Positions 51,571 to 60,252 of a stretch of DNA of 64,000 nt are shown in pieces. The DNA is from Solirubrobacteraceae bacterium (lineage in GTDB: Bacteria; Actinomycetota; Thermoleophilia; Solirubrobacterales; Solirubrobacteraceae): NCBI GenBank assembly GCA_023230855.1, contig JALNWQ010000001.1:310001-374000 (forward strand), given 5' to 3'. Made by a program: the position numbers and the translations under genes. The number at the start of each line of letters is the position of its first letter. Position 1 is the stretch's first letter. The notes under the pieces are model-generated. The model made no database searches, was not told the DNA's origin, and was given only the letters and a program-made list of their open reading frames with translations.

Positions 51571-52251
51571 ATGGCGTCGGCGCCGTCCTCCCCGCCCACG
51601 ACCGCCGTCGAGGACTACCTGAAGGCGGTGTTCGCCCTCGAGTCGCGCCTCGGTGGCGCGGTCCCCACCACGGCGCTCGCGGAGCGGCTCGGGATCACGC
51701 CCGGGTCGGTGTCGGCGATGCTGCGCCGCCTCGCCGACCTCGACCTGCTCGAGCACGAGCCGTATCGCGGCGTGCGGTTGACCGACGGCGGGCGGCGGGT
51801 CGCGCTGCGGACGATCCGCAACCACCGGCTGCTCGAGCTCTTCCTCGTCGAGATCCTCGACGTGCCGTGGGACCGCGTCCACGACGAGGCGGAGCGACTG
51901 GAGCACGCCGTGTCGGACGACCTGGTGGAGCGGATCGCGGCGAAGCTCGGCCATCCCGCGTTCGACCCGCACGGCGACCCGATCCCCGACCACCGGCTCG
52001 AGATCGCCGAGCAGGCCTCGACGAGCCTCATCGACGTCGACGTGGCCGGCGAGGTGCGGTTCGTCCGCGTGTCCGACGCCGATCCGGCGATGCTGCGCTA
52101 CCTCGCCGCCCGCGGGATCGTCCCGGGGGTGACGTTGACCGTCGTCGACCGTCAGCCGTTCGGGGGTCCGCTGACCGTCCGGGTCGACGGTGACGAGCAC
52201 GCGCTCGGCCCGCAGCTCGCCGACGCGATGCGGGTGTCGCGGTGCGGCTGA
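51571..52251 (+). CDS. MntR/DtxR-family metal-dependent repressor
   Basis: This 226-residue protein has an N-terminal winged helix (VEDYLKAVF, TTALAERLGITPGSVSAMLRRL). The dimerisation/metal domain contains VHDEAERLEHAVSD and GHPAFDPHGDPIP, and a C-terminal SH3-like region follows. The DtxR cysteine ligand is replaced by Glu (E108, with E111 and H112), and D15 is in the MntR position, so manganese sensing is more likely than iron. TACGAT ends 7 nt before the ATG (leaderless). It overlaps the next gene by 10 bp; no Mn transporter is in view. Confidence 0.88.
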   Translation: MASAPSSPPTTAVEDYLKAVFALESRLGGAVPTTALAERLGITPGSVSAMLRRLADLDLLEHEPYRGVRLTDGGRRVALRTIRNHRLLELFLVEILDVPWDRVHDEAERLEHAVSDDLVERIAAKLGHPAFDPHGDPIPDHRLEIAEQASTSLIDVDVAGEVRFVRVSDADPAMLRYLAARGIVPGVTLTVVDRQPFGGPLTVRVDGDEHALGPQLADAMRVSRCG

Positions 52252-54266
52252 CCGGCCGCCGCGAGGTGGCCGTCCTGGCCGCCGTCACGCTGCTCGCCGC
52301 GGTCCTGCGGCTGTGGCACCTCGACCAGAACCTGCCGCTCGTCTACAACATCGACGAGAACGCCCGGTTCGTCCCGGATGCGGCGACGTTCCTCACCGAG
52401 CGGCTCGGGTTCCGCGAGCTCGTCAACCCGCCCGGGATGATGGGCGTGCTGTCGCTGATCTACCACGTGTGGTTCGGCGTGCAGGGCCTGTCGCCGGCCG
52501 AGGGCCTGGTCGAGCACCCCACCCAGGCGTTCCTCATCGGTCGGCTGCTCGCGGCGCTCATGGGGATCGCCGCGGTGCCGCTCCTCTACCTCGCGGGGCG
52601 CCGCCTCGTCGGTCGCACCGCGGCCATGACGGCCGCGTTCCTGCTGGCCGTGTCGTTCCTCGCGGTCGCGTACTCGCGCCTGGCGCTCGCGGACGGGCCG
52701 ACGGTCCTCTTCATCGTCCTGGGCCTGCTCGCCGCCGGGTGGATCCTGCGCGACGGCCGGTGGCGTGGCTACGTCCTCGCCGGCGTCGCGGTCGGCCTGG
52801 CGGCGGGGTTCAAGTACAACGCCGGCATCGTCCTGCTCGCCCCGCTGGCGGCGGCCGCGCTGCGGGCGTGGGACGGGCGTCGGGGCGTGACAGCCGGCGA
52901 TCCGTGGCGGACGGTCCTGCGCCGGACCGTCGGGCTGGGGCTCGTGGCGCTGGCGACGTTCGTCGTCGCCAACCCGTACCTCGTCCTCGATCCCGGCGAG
53001 CTGTGGGACGCGATCGCCTACCAGCAGCGGTGGTCCACCAGCGGCCGTTACGTCGGCGAGCCCATGACCGACGGCCTGCGGTTCTACACGTGGTCGATGG
53101 GGTGGGGGCTCGGCTGGGCGGCGCTCGCCGTCGGGACGCTCGGGGCGGCGCTGCTGGCGTGGCGGCGGTGGCGGGTCGCGGCGCTGCTGTTGCCGATGGT
53201 CGTCGCCTACCTCGTCGTCATGGGCGGCACCGACCGGTTCTTCGCCCGCTGGGTTCTGCCGCTCGTGCCGGTCCTGGCGTTGACCGCCGGGTTCGCGGTC
53301 GCCGAGGCGGCGCGCGTCGCGGCCCGGCTGGCCGGGGGGCGGGGCACCGCGCCGGGCCGTCCGGGGATCGCGGCGGCCGTCGTCGCGGTGGCGTTGGCGC
53401 TCGCGCTCGGCGACCAGTCGCTGCGCCACGCCGGCCATCACGCCGTCACCGTCGGTCGCGAGGACACCCGCACGACGTTGCGCGACTGGATGCGCGCCAA
53501 CGTCCCGGCGCGCGAGGGCGTCGTGCTGGAGTCGATGTCCCCGGCGGCGTGGATGCCGACGATGGCCGGCGGGCATCAGTGGTACAGCCTGACCCGCTGG
53601 TCGATCTACCACACGATCCCCGAGGTGCGACGGGCCGACGCGGCGAAGCACCCGCAGCTGCGCCGCAACGCCGGGTTCTCCGGTTGGTCGCGGATCCTGT
53701 TCCCCGAGCTCATCGACGTGTTCGAGCGCTACGGGTACTGCTGGGTCGTCACGGGCTCCTACCAGGCCGGCCGCGTGGCGCGGACGCCCGACCTCGTGCC
53801 CGCCGCGGTCCGCTTCTACCGCGAGCTGCCCCGCCGAGGGCGCCTCGTCGCCCAGATCGACCCGTTCGCGGCGTCGGCGGGGGTGCGGGAGTTCGAGAGC
53901 GTCGGCGCGAGCACGCCGGACCCCCGCACCGCGTCCGGTGGTCGGGTCCACGCCGACCCCGGACCCGACGCCCGCGCCGGCCGCCGACTCGACCCGCGCA
54001 CGATCGGGGTCGGACCGGAGGGCGGTGACGGCCACCGCGGTCTCGGCCGCGCGACCGTGGGCGGCACGACGCCGTCCGGTCCGGTCGGCTCGGACGGCCG
54101 TCGCGCCTGGGGGCCGATGGAGGCCCCGGTGCGGTACCAGATCGACCGTCAGGCGACGACGTACGAGACGGCGTACGAGCGTCCCGGCCCGATGGTGTCG
54201 GTGTACCGCTTGACCGGTGGCCGTTGCGCGGAGTCGGGCGTCGTCCCGAACGCACCGGTCGACTGA
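52242..54266 (+). CDS. PMT-type (GT39/ArnT-like) membrane glycosyltransferase
   Basis: The 674-residue protein has about eleven membrane helices. The N-terminal acidic loop motif LRLWHLDQNLPLVYNIDENA is typical of GT-C enzymes using lipid-linked sugars, and a conserved FKYNAGI segment follows. The soluble C-terminus after about residue 420 has a Gly/Pro/Asp/Arg-rich stretch (about 545-620) that looks disordered. It would mannosylate or otherwise glycosylate exported proteins or lipids; the acceptor is unknown. The GTG start lies inside the end of the mntR-like gene, implying coupled translation, which is an odd partnership. Confidence 0.8.
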   Translation: MRLTGRREVAVLAAVTLLAAVLRLWHLDQNLPLVYNIDENARFVPDAATFLTERLGFRELVNPPGMMGVLSLIYHVWFGVQGLSPAEGLVEHPTQAFLIGRLLAALMGIAAVPLLYLAGRRLVGRTAAMTAAFLLAVSFLAVAYSRLALADGPTVLFIVLGLLAAGWILRDGRWRGYVLAGVAVGLAAGFKYNAGIVLLAPLAAAALRAWDGRRGVTAGDPWRTVLRRTVGLGLVALATFVVANPYLVLDPGELWDAIAYQQRWSTSGRYVGEPMTDGLRFYTWSMGWGLGWAALAVGTLGAALLAWRRWRVAALLLPMVVAYLVVMGGTDRFFARWVLPLVPVLALTAGFAVAEAARVAARLAGGRGTAPGRPGIAAAVVAVALALALGDQSLRHAGHHAVTVGREDTRTTLRDWMRANVPAREGVVLESMSPAAWMPTMAGGHQWYSLTRWSIYHTIPEVRRADAAKHPQLRRNAGFSGWSRILFPELIDVFERYGYCWVVTGSYQAGRVARTPDLVPAAVRFYRELPRRGRLVAQIDPFAASAGVREFESVGASTPDPRTASGGRVHADPGPDARAGRRLDPRTIGVGPEGGDGHRGLGRATVGGTTPSGPVGSDGRRAWGPMEAPVRYQIDRQATTYETAYERPGPMVSVYRLTGGRCAESGVVPNAPVD

Positions 54267-54276
54267 CGGGACCCGC

Positions 54277-54325
54277 GCCCGACCCGCCGACCCACGCCCG
54301 ACCCGCCGACCCACGCCCGACCCGT
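54277..54325. repeat. 19-bp tandem repeat, about 2.6 copies
   Basis: GCCCGACCCGCCGACCCAC recurs at 54277, 54296 and (partly) 54315, between the glycosyltransferase stop and the -10 of the DoxX-like gene. It is short and is probably replication slippage. Confidence 0.7.
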
Positions 54326-54340
54326 CGGTAGGGTCCCGCC

Positions 54341-54697
54341 ATGACGCTCCGCCGCCTGTTCGGTCCGTTCTTCGTCGTGGCGGGGGTCCTGCACTTCCTC
54401 GTCCCGCGCACGTACGAGCGGGCGATGCCGGACTACCTGCCCGCCCACCGCGAGCTCGTGTACGCCAGCGGGGTCGCCGAGATCGTCGGCGGCGCGGCGA
54501 CGATGCGCCCGCGCACCCGCCGCTTCGGCGCGTGGCTCAGCGCGGCGACGCTGCTCGGCGTGCTGCCGGCGAACGTCCACATGTACCAGCACCCCGAGCG
54601 GTTCCCCGAGGTGCCCGGAGGCCGGCGCTCGCTCCTGCTGCGCCTGCCGTTCCAGCTCGTCTTCCTCGCCTGGGCGCTCGCGGCGGGGCGGGACTGA
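54341..54697 (+). CDS. DoxX-like small membrane protein
   Basis: The 118-residue protein has four predicted membrane helices. It starts LFGPFFVVAGVLHFLVPRTYERAMPDYLPAHRELVYASGVAEIVGG, a DoxX-family pattern. Members are linked loosely to redox or membrane stress; no specific role can be given. The ATG is 6 nt after TAGGGT (54329-54334), indicating a leaderless mRNA separate from the glycosyltransferase. Confidence 0.8.
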   Translation: MTLRRLFGPFFVVAGVLHFLVPRTYERAMPDYLPAHRELVYASGVAEIVGGAATMRPRTRRFGAWLSAATLLGVLPANVHMYQHPERFPEVPGGRRSLLLRLPFQLVFLAWALAAGRD

Positions 54698-54721
54698 GCG
54701 CGAGGCACGAGAACGAAGAAG

Positions 54722-54759
54722 CCCCCGCATCCGGGCCGGAAGCGACCGAGATGCGGGGG
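54722..54759 (-). terminator. intrinsic terminator of tRNA-Ser(CGA)
   Basis: CCCCCGCAT (54722-54730) and ATGCGGGGG (54751-54759) form a perfect 9-bp stem. On the minus strand it is followed by CTTCTTCGTTCTCG, unusually T-rich for this genome. It starts 6 nt beyond the tRNA 3' end. Confidence 0.85.
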
Positions 54760-54765
54760 TTCGAG

Positions 54766-54855
54766 CGGAGGGGGAGGGATTCGAACCCTCGGTAGAGGGG
54801 TTACCCCTACAACAGTTTTCGAGACTGCCCCGTTCAACCACTCCGGCACCCCTCC
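54766..54855 (-). tRNA. tRNA-Ser (anticodon CGA)
   Basis: The 90-nt gene begins GGAGGGGTGCCGGAGTGG. It has the anticodon loop CTCGAAA (CGA), a long variable arm, T-arm GAGGG-TTCGAAT-CCCTC and acceptor CCCCTCC with discriminator G. CCA is not encoded. TACCCT (complement of 54880-54885) 24 nt upstream is the likely -10, the same hexamer as for the other serine tRNA here. Confidence 0.95.
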
Positions 54856-54984
54856 GAGGGTCGGTGGTCGACGGTGCGGAGGGTAGCGGGTCGCGGCGGT
54901 TCGGCGTCGCGTCGCACCGGCCATGCGTCCGGTGTTGGATCTCGGGCCGCGGTGCCGACCGTGGGCACCGTGCTTCCGCCAGCG

Positions 54985-55025
54985 ATATGCGTCGAACGTC
55001 ATGGAATATGTCTTGCAGGTCATAT
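54985..55025 (+). promoter_or_regulatory. three-box ATATG element upstream of the amidase
   Basis: Boxes ATATGCGTC and ATATGTCTT are direct repeats 21 bp apart, and AGGTCATAT is inverted after 2 bp. About 29 of 41 positions match the element upstream of cobQ, including the spacer word CATGGA. It lies 195 bp before the amidase. The gap 54856-55220 otherwise holds the tRNA promoter, GC-rich sequence with no convincing gene, and the amidase promoter. Confidence 0.6.
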
Positions 55026-55157
55026 GGCCGGAGAGCGCCCCCGCCCGGGAGCGCGCCCGTCGTGCGCGCTCGCCGTCGACGCGCGCACGCCATCGGGTGG
55101 TCCTGCCCGCCCGGAGGGGCGATCCAGCTGGCGTCGGCGGTGGCGGGGTCCATCGGC

Positions 55158-55208
55158 TTGACGCCCGTGAACCGGGTGGCTACCATCTCGTTCGTACGAA
55201 CGAACGAG
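55158..55208 (+). promoter_or_regulatory. amidase-tetR promoter with TetR-type operator
   Basis: TTGACG (55158-55163), a 17-bp spacer and TACCAT (55181-55186) form a near-consensus promoter. It is followed at once by the perfect 16-bp palindrome TCGTTCGTACGAACGA (55188-55203), which covers the expected start of transcription. Longer arms CTCGTTCG and CGAACGAG (55187-55208) also pair. The TetR encoded at the end of this operon is the obvious ligand-responsive binder. Confidence 0.82.
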
Positions 55209-55220
55209 AGGTCGACCGCC

Positions 55221-56705
55221 GTGCCCACCACCCCGACGGCACACGCCCCGATCGAGGCCACGCCGATCCCCGGCCTGGCCGAGCAGGCCCGCGCGCTCGC
55301 CGACGCCGGCGGGGGCTCTCGTGCGCTCGTCGACGCGACGCTCGAGCGGATCGAGGCGTCGCAGCCGGTCCTCAACGCGTTCCGCTGCGTCCTGGGCGAC
55401 GACGCCCGCGCGGCCGCCGACGCCGCCGACGCCCGCCTGGCGGCCGGGGAGCGCGGCCCGCTGCTCGGGGTGCCGGTCGCGATCAAGGACGACACCGACT
55501 ACGCGGGGCAGGAGACGCGGTTCGGCTGCGACGGCACGTTCACCCCCGCCACCGAGGACGCCGAGCTCGTCGTCCGGCTCCGCGCCGCCGGGGCGGTCAT
55601 CGTCGGCAAGACGACGACGCCCGAGATCGGACAGTGGCCGATCACCGGCGGATCGTTCGGCTACACCCGCAACCCGTGGCACACCGCGTACACGCCCGGC
55701 GGGTCGTCCGGCGGATCGGCGTCGGCGGTCGCCGCCGGCCTCGTCCCCGCGGCGATCGGATCGGACGGCGCCGGATCGGTGCGGATCCCGGCCGCGTGGA
55801 GCCACCTCGTCGGCATCAAGCCGCAGCGTGGACGGATCTCCACCTGGCCCGACGCCGAGGCGTTCCACGGGCTCACCGTCCACGGTCCGCTCGCGCGGAC
55901 CGTCGCCGACGCGGCGCTGCTGCTCGACGCCACCACCGGCAACGTCCCCGGCGACCGCCATCGCCCGCCGGCGCCCGCCGAGCCGTTCGCCGCCGCCGCG
56001 CAGCGCGACCCGGGCCGGCTGCGGATCGGCCTGGCGCTCAACCCGCCGTGGGTCGCGGTGTCGCGTCGCCTCGATCCCGAGGTCCGTGCCGCCACCGTCC
56101 GGATCGCCGAGACGCTCGAGGGCCTGGGTCACGAGGTCGTCGCGCGGCGCGTCCGGTACGGGCCCGTCGGCGCGATCTTCATGCCGCGCTCGATGGGGGG
56201 CGTCGGCGGGTGGGTCGGGCGGCTCGAGGACGTCGACGCGATCGATCCACGCACCCGCGAGAACGCCCGGACCGGCAAGATCCTGAGCCCCGCCCTGCGC
56301 CTCGCCCGCCTGGCCGAGCACGCCTACGCCGCCTGGATCGGCCGCACGTTCCGCGACGTCGACGTCGTGCTCGCCCCGACGACCGCGACCCCGCCGCTGT
56401 CGGTCGAGGCGATCGACGGCCTGAGCAACATGGACACCGACCGCGTCATCGCCGGCGCCTGCCCGTACTCCTACCCGTGGAACGTCATCGGCTGGCCGGG
56501 GGTCAACGTGCCCGCCGGGTTCACCGCCACCGGCCTGCCGCTCGGGGTGACGCTCCTCGGGCATCGCGACGACGAGGCCCGCCTCATCTCGCTCGCCGCG
56601 CACCTCGAGTCGGCGGAGCGCTGGGACCTGCGGTGGCCCGGCGACGACGGGGAGGGCGCGATCGCCGGCGTCGACGGCGGACGTGGCGCGAGGGCGACCG
56701 CGTGA
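55221..56705 (+). CDS. amidase-signature family hydrolase
   Basis: The 494-residue enzyme has the Ser-cisSer-Lys triad: K89 in GVPVAIKDD, GGSSGG at 160-165 and nucleophile S186 in GSDGAGSVRIPA. The family cleaves amides, including aryl or fatty amides, so the substrate is open. The GTG start is 10 nt after GAGAGG and 13 bp after the operator. It is the first gene of an operon with a tetR gene, suggesting induction by the substrate or a related xenobiotic. It is not GatA, as no gatC or gatB is near and length and context differ. Confidence 0.88.
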   Translation: MPTTPTAHAPIEATPIPGLAEQARALADAGGGSRALVDATLERIEASQPVLNAFRCVLGDDARAAADAADARLAAGERGPLLGVPVAIKDDTDYAGQETRFGCDGTFTPATEDAELVVRLRAAGAVIVGKTTTPEIGQWPITGGSFGYTRNPWHTAYTPGGSSGGSASAVAAGLVPAAIGSDGAGSVRIPAAWSHLVGIKPQRGRISTWPDAEAFHGLTVHGPLARTVADAALLLDATTGNVPGDRHRPPAPAEPFAAAAQRDPGRLRIGLALNPPWVAVSRRLDPEVRAATVRIAETLEGLGHEVVARRVRYGPVGAIFMPRSMGGVGGWVGRLEDVDAIDPRTRENARTGKILSPALRLARLAEHAYAAWIGRTFRDVDVVLAPTTATPPLSVEAIDGLSNMDTDRVIAGACPYSYPWNVIGWPGVNVPAGFTATGLPLGVTLLGHRDDEARLISLAAHLESAERWDLRWPGDDGEGAIAGVDGGRGARATA

Positions 56706-57319
56706 GCGCGGGCCCGGGCCCCGCGACGGACGCCGCCCCGCCGACCGACGCCGACGAGGACACGCCCCGACGCCGCATCATCCGGGCGGTGCTGCGCACC
56801 GTCGGTGACCAGGGCGTCGGCGCGGTGAGCCACCGCCAGGTCGCCGCCGCGGCCGGGGTGTCGCTCGGCACCCTGACCTACCACTTCAAGGGCCGCGAAG
56901 ACCTGTTGCGCGAGGCGCTGCGGTTGTTCTCGCACGAGGAGACGCGCCGGCTCGAGGCGATCGCGGACGAGCTCCGCGCCGGCGACCGGGGCCTGGAGGA
57001 CGTCGGGCGGCTCATCGGCCGGGCGGTCGAGGGGCAGGCGGAGCAGCGGCAGGTCGTCGCCCAGTTCGAGCTCTACCTCCACGCCACCCGCGACCCCGAC
57101 CTGGAGCGGGTCGTGCGCGAGGGACGCGACGCGTTCGACCGGCTCGCCCGCGAGCTGCTCGACCGGCTCGGCGTCCCCGACGCCGCCGGGCTCGCCCCGA
57201 TCGTCGTCGCTACCGCGGAGGGCATGGCGCTGCGCCGGCTCGACACCGGCGAGGACACCGGCCCCGCGCTCGCCCGGGCGCTCCTCCTGCTCGCGGCCGG
57301 CGCCCACGCGGCCGCCTGA
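56702..57319 (+). CDS. TetR-family repressor of the amidase operon
   Basis: The 205-residue protein has an N-terminal TetR HTH (RRRIIRAVLRTVGDQGVGAVSHRQVAAAAGVSLGTLTYHFKGREDLLREAL) and a helical ligand domain with a PF13977-like look. It overlaps the amidase by 4 nt (GTGA) and would bind the palindrome at 55188-55203, repressing both genes until a ligand appears. Confidence 0.88.
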   Translation: MSAGPGPATDAAPPTDADEDTPRRRIIRAVLRTVGDQGVGAVSHRQVAAAAGVSLGTLTYHFKGREDLLREALRLFSHEETRRLEAIADELRAGDRGLEDVGRLIGRAVEGQAEQRQVVAQFELYLHATRDPDLERVVREGRDAFDRLARELLDRLGVPDAAGLAPIVVATAEGMALRRLDTGEDTGPALARALLLLAAGAHAAA

Positions 57320-57342
57320 CCCGGGAGGCGTTGGCGTCGGGA

Positions 57343-58098
57343 TCACGCCGCGAACGCGAGCGCGACGACGAGGACCGCGGGCTGGGCGAGCGCCGCCACC
57401 GCACCGCAGGTGTCGCCGGTGATCCCGCCCAGCGCGCGACGCGCGAGCGCCGTGACCGCGACCGCGACGCCCGCCGCCACCGCGCACGCCACGGCCGCCG
57501 CGCCCGGTCCCAGGGCCACGACGGCCGCCGCCACGGCGATCGCGGCCGCCACGGTGCCCCGGACCGGGCCCACCCGCAGCGCGTGCACCGCGCCGTCCGG
57601 ACGGGCGGGGCGGCCGATCACCGCGTGCAACAGGATCGCCGCCCGCGACAGCGCGCCCGCGGCGATGAGCGCCGGGACCGCGTCGGCCACCGGCAGCGCC
57701 CGCAGAGCGCTCCACGTCACGAGCGCCCAGACGACGAGGGCGAGCACGCCGAACGTCCCGACCCGCGGGTCGCGCATGACCGCCGACCGCCGGTCGCGGT
57801 CGCCGAGCACGCCGAGCCCGTCGGCGCAATCCGCCAGTCCATCCTCGTGCAGCGCACCGGTGACGAGGGCCCCCGCCGCCAGCGCGAGCGCCGCGGCGAC
57901 CCCCGCCGGGCCCGCGCCGGGCACGACGTCGACGAGCGCCAGCACGCCGCCCGTCAGCGCCCCGACGAGCAGCCCGACGAGCGGGAACCACGGCACCGCG
58001 AGGTCGAGCCGCGGCGGCTCGTCGGACCCGAACGGCACCGGCAACCGGGTGAGGAACCCGACCGCGTGGCGGGCCCCGGTCGATCGCGGCACGGGCAT
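57343..58098 (-). CDS. cobS: adenosylcobinamide-GDP ribazoletransferase CobS
   Basis: The 251-residue membrane enzyme joins adenosylcobinamide-GDP with alpha-ribazole (phosphate) in the last cobalamin steps. The early FLTRLPVP and the acidic HEDGLADCADGLGVLGDRDRR, then MRDPRVGTFGVLAL, are the CobS signatures. The ATG is 9 nt after TAGGCT (complement of 58108-58113). It is divergent from the bluB-cobT fusion, which makes its co-substrate. Confidence 0.93.
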   Translation of the reverse strand: MPVPRSTGARHAVGFLTRLPVPFGSDEPPRLDLAVPWFPLVGLLVGALTGGVLALVDVVPGAGPAGVAAALALAAGALVTGALHEDGLADCADGLGVLGDRDRRSAVMRDPRVGTFGVLALVVWALVTWSALRALPVADAVPALIAAGALSRAAILLHAVIGRPARPDGAVHALRVGPVRGTVAAAIAVAAAVVALGPGAAAVACAVAAGVAVAVTALARRALGGITGDTCGAVAALAQPAVLVVALAFAA

Positions 58099-58207
58099 CG
58101 GCGCCCCAGCCTAGACGGTCGTCCCACGCCGCCTCCGGTCCGGCCGCCCCACCCGGTGCGCCGCCCGCCGCCCCACCGGACCGCGCGGTGCGCGAAGCTG
58201 TGGGGTG

Positions 58208-60133
58208 ATGCCCGAGTCCGCCGACGCCTACGTCCGCCCCCGGACCCCCGAGGGATTCGACCCGTCGCGGGCGGCGGACCGCGCGGCCGACCCGACCGGC
58301 TGGCGGTTCCCGGACGCCGACCGCGACGCGCTGTCCCGGATCGTCGCCGCCCGGCGCGACATCCGCCGGTTCCGGCCCGACCCGGTCGACGACGCGACGG
58401 TCGAGCGGCTGCTCACCGCCGCCCACCGCGGGCCGTCGGTCGGGCTCATGCAGCCGTGGCGGTTCATCGTCGTCCGCGACCAGGGCACGCGCCAGGCGAT
58501 GCGCAACCTCGCCCAGCGCGAGCGGCTGCTCCAGGCCGAGCGGTTCGGTGATCGCGCCCGGCACTTCCTCGACCAGAAGATCGAGGGGATCGTCGAGGCG
58601 CCGCTCGCGATCGTCGTGTGCTGCGACCACGGCGACCCGGACGTCGAGGTCCTCGGCCGCGGCACGATCCCCGAGACCGACGCCCAGTCGGTCGCCTGCG
58701 CGATCCAGAACCTGTGGCTCACCGCGCGCGCCGAGGGCCTCGGCGTCGGCTGGGTGAGCTTCTACCGCCGCGAGGACCTGCGGAGCCTGCTGGGGATCCC
58801 CGACCGCGTCGACCCGATGGCGTGGCTCTGCATCGGCTGGCCCGACGAGCGACCGGTCCGGCCGGGGCTCGAGGCCGCGGGATGGGCGGAGCGGGCGCCG
58901 CTCGACGCCGTCGTCCTGCCGGAGCGGTGGCCCGACGTCGACCCCGGGCCGGTCGGCGGTGCGATCCCCGTCGTCGGCGGTGAGCGCCCGGGCGATGACG
59001 CCCGCGGGCCCGGGACCGGTCCCGGGACGGGAGGGTCGCGCGACGACGCGCCCCTTCCCGACGGGATCGCCGCACGCGTGGCGGCCGTCGTGGCCCGCGG
59101 CGGCCCGGACCAGCGCGCGTCGACGGTCGTCCGCGATCGCGCCGACCTCCTCGTCAAGCCCCAGGGCAGCCTGGGCGTGCTCGAGCACGCCGTGGAGCGG
59201 TGGGCGGCGTGGACGGGCGACGCGCCGCCGAGCCCGTTGCGACCGGCGATCCTCGTGCTCGCGGCCGACCACGGGCACCTGGGTCGGGGCACCTCGCTCT
59301 ACGGCGGCGCGGTCGGCGGGCAGATCGCCGCCGCCGCCGCCCGCGGCGGCACGGCGGTGGGGGTCCTCGCCCGCCACCACGCGGGCACGCTGCTCGTCGC
59401 CGACCTGGGCCTGCGCGGCCCCACGCCTCCCGGGGTGCGCGACGCCCGCGTCCGCGACGGCGGCACCGCCGACCTGACCGCGCGCGCCGCGATGACGCCG
59501 GACGAGGTCGCGGCGGCGATCGAGGCCGGCGCCGTGCTCGCCGACGAGCTGCTCGAGCGCGGCGGCCGGTGCCTCGTCCCGGGCGAGATCGGGGTCGGCA
59601 ACACGACGTCGGCGGCCGCGCTGGCGAGCGCGCTGCTCGGCATCGCTCCGGAGCAGGCCGTCGGCCGTGGCGCCGGAGCCGACGCGGCGACGCTGGAGCG
59701 CAAGCGCGAGGTCGTGCGGACCGCGCTGGCCCGGACGACGGTCACCGACCCGGGGACCGCGCCCGGCGCGCTCGAGGCGCTCGGCGAGCTCGGAGGCCTG
59801 GAGATCGCCGGCCTCGTCGGCGCGATCCTCGCCGCGGCCGCCCGACGGGTCCCGGTCGTCCTCGACGGCTTCGCCACCGGCGTGGCGGCGCTCGTCGCCG
59901 TGCGGCTCTGCCCGGTGGTCGAGGCGGGCCTCGTCGCCGGGCACCGCGGGGCGGAGCCCGCGCACGGCACGGTCCTCGCCGAGCTCGGCCTCGAGCCGCT
60001 GCTCGACCTGCGGATGCGCCTGGGGGAGGGGTCGGGCGCCGCGCTCGCGCTCCCGCTCATCGAGCAGGCCGGGCGCCTGCACCGCGACATGGAGACGTTC
60101 GCCGAGGCCGGCGTCGACCGTCCCGGCGCCTGA
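58208..60133 (+). CDS. bluB-cobT: BluB-CobT fusion: DMB synthase and nicotinate-nucleotide-DMB phosphoribosyltransferase
   Basis: This 641-residue fusion has two parts. Residues about 30-240 match BluB, the flavin-destructase that makes 5,6-dimethylbenzimidazole from FMNH2 (ARRDIRRFRPDPVDD, HRGPSVGLMQPWRF, GVGWVSFY). After a Gly/Pro linker, residues about 290-635 match CobT, which attaches ribose phosphate (LVKPQGSLGVLE, GEIGVGNTTSAAAL, catalytic E607 in RLGEGSGAAL). One chain would thus make DMB and activate it at once. The alternative GTG start lies 3 bp upstream. It is divergent from cobS. Confidence 0.9.
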   Translation: MPESADAYVRPRTPEGFDPSRAADRAADPTGWRFPDADRDALSRIVAARRDIRRFRPDPVDDATVERLLTAAHRGPSVGLMQPWRFIVVRDQGTRQAMRNLAQRERLLQAERFGDRARHFLDQKIEGIVEAPLAIVVCCDHGDPDVEVLGRGTIPETDAQSVACAIQNLWLTARAEGLGVGWVSFYRREDLRSLLGIPDRVDPMAWLCIGWPDERPVRPGLEAAGWAERAPLDAVVLPERWPDVDPGPVGGAIPVVGGERPGDDARGPGTGPGTGGSRDDAPLPDGIAARVAAVVARGGPDQRASTVVRDRADLLVKPQGSLGVLEHAVERWAAWTGDAPPSPLRPAILVLAADHGHLGRGTSLYGGAVGGQIAAAAARGGTAVGVLARHHAGTLLVADLGLRGPTPPGVRDARVRDGGTADLTARAAMTPDEVAAAIEAGAVLADELLERGGRCLVPGEIGVGNTTSAAALASALLGIAPEQAVGRGAGADAATLERKREVVRTALARTTVTDPGTAPGALEALGELGGLEIAGLVGAILAAAARRVPVVLDGFATGVAALVAVRLCPVVEAGLVAGHRGAEPAHGTVLAELGLEPLLDLRMRLGEGSGAALALPLIEQAGRLHRDMETFAEAGVDRPGA

Positions 60134-60252
60134 CGGCCGCACCGTGACGCCCGGCCCGGCCGACGTGCGCTCCGCCCGGCGCCCCGGTCGAGCCCCCGGT
60201 CCCTGCGCCCTCGGCCGAGCCCCGGGTCGGCGCGTCCCGGCCGGCGCCCCGG

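Noticed and set aside
54914..55220. Possible small gene between the ATATG element and the amidase (frame starting MEYVLQVIWPES)
   Set aside because: The start codon falls inside the regulatory element, the frame reads into Arg-rich sequence, and it has no Shine-Dalgarno or -10 at leaderless distance.
55221..56705. Amidase as GatA of the tRNA-dependent amidotransferase
   Set aside because: There is no gatB or gatC nearby, a TetR-controlled operon is unlike a housekeeping gat locus, and the family is broad.
56471..60142. Minus-strand open frame of about 1220 codons over tetR, cobS and bluB-cobT
   Set aside because: It is antisense or out of frame to four well-recognised genes and contains no motif of its own.
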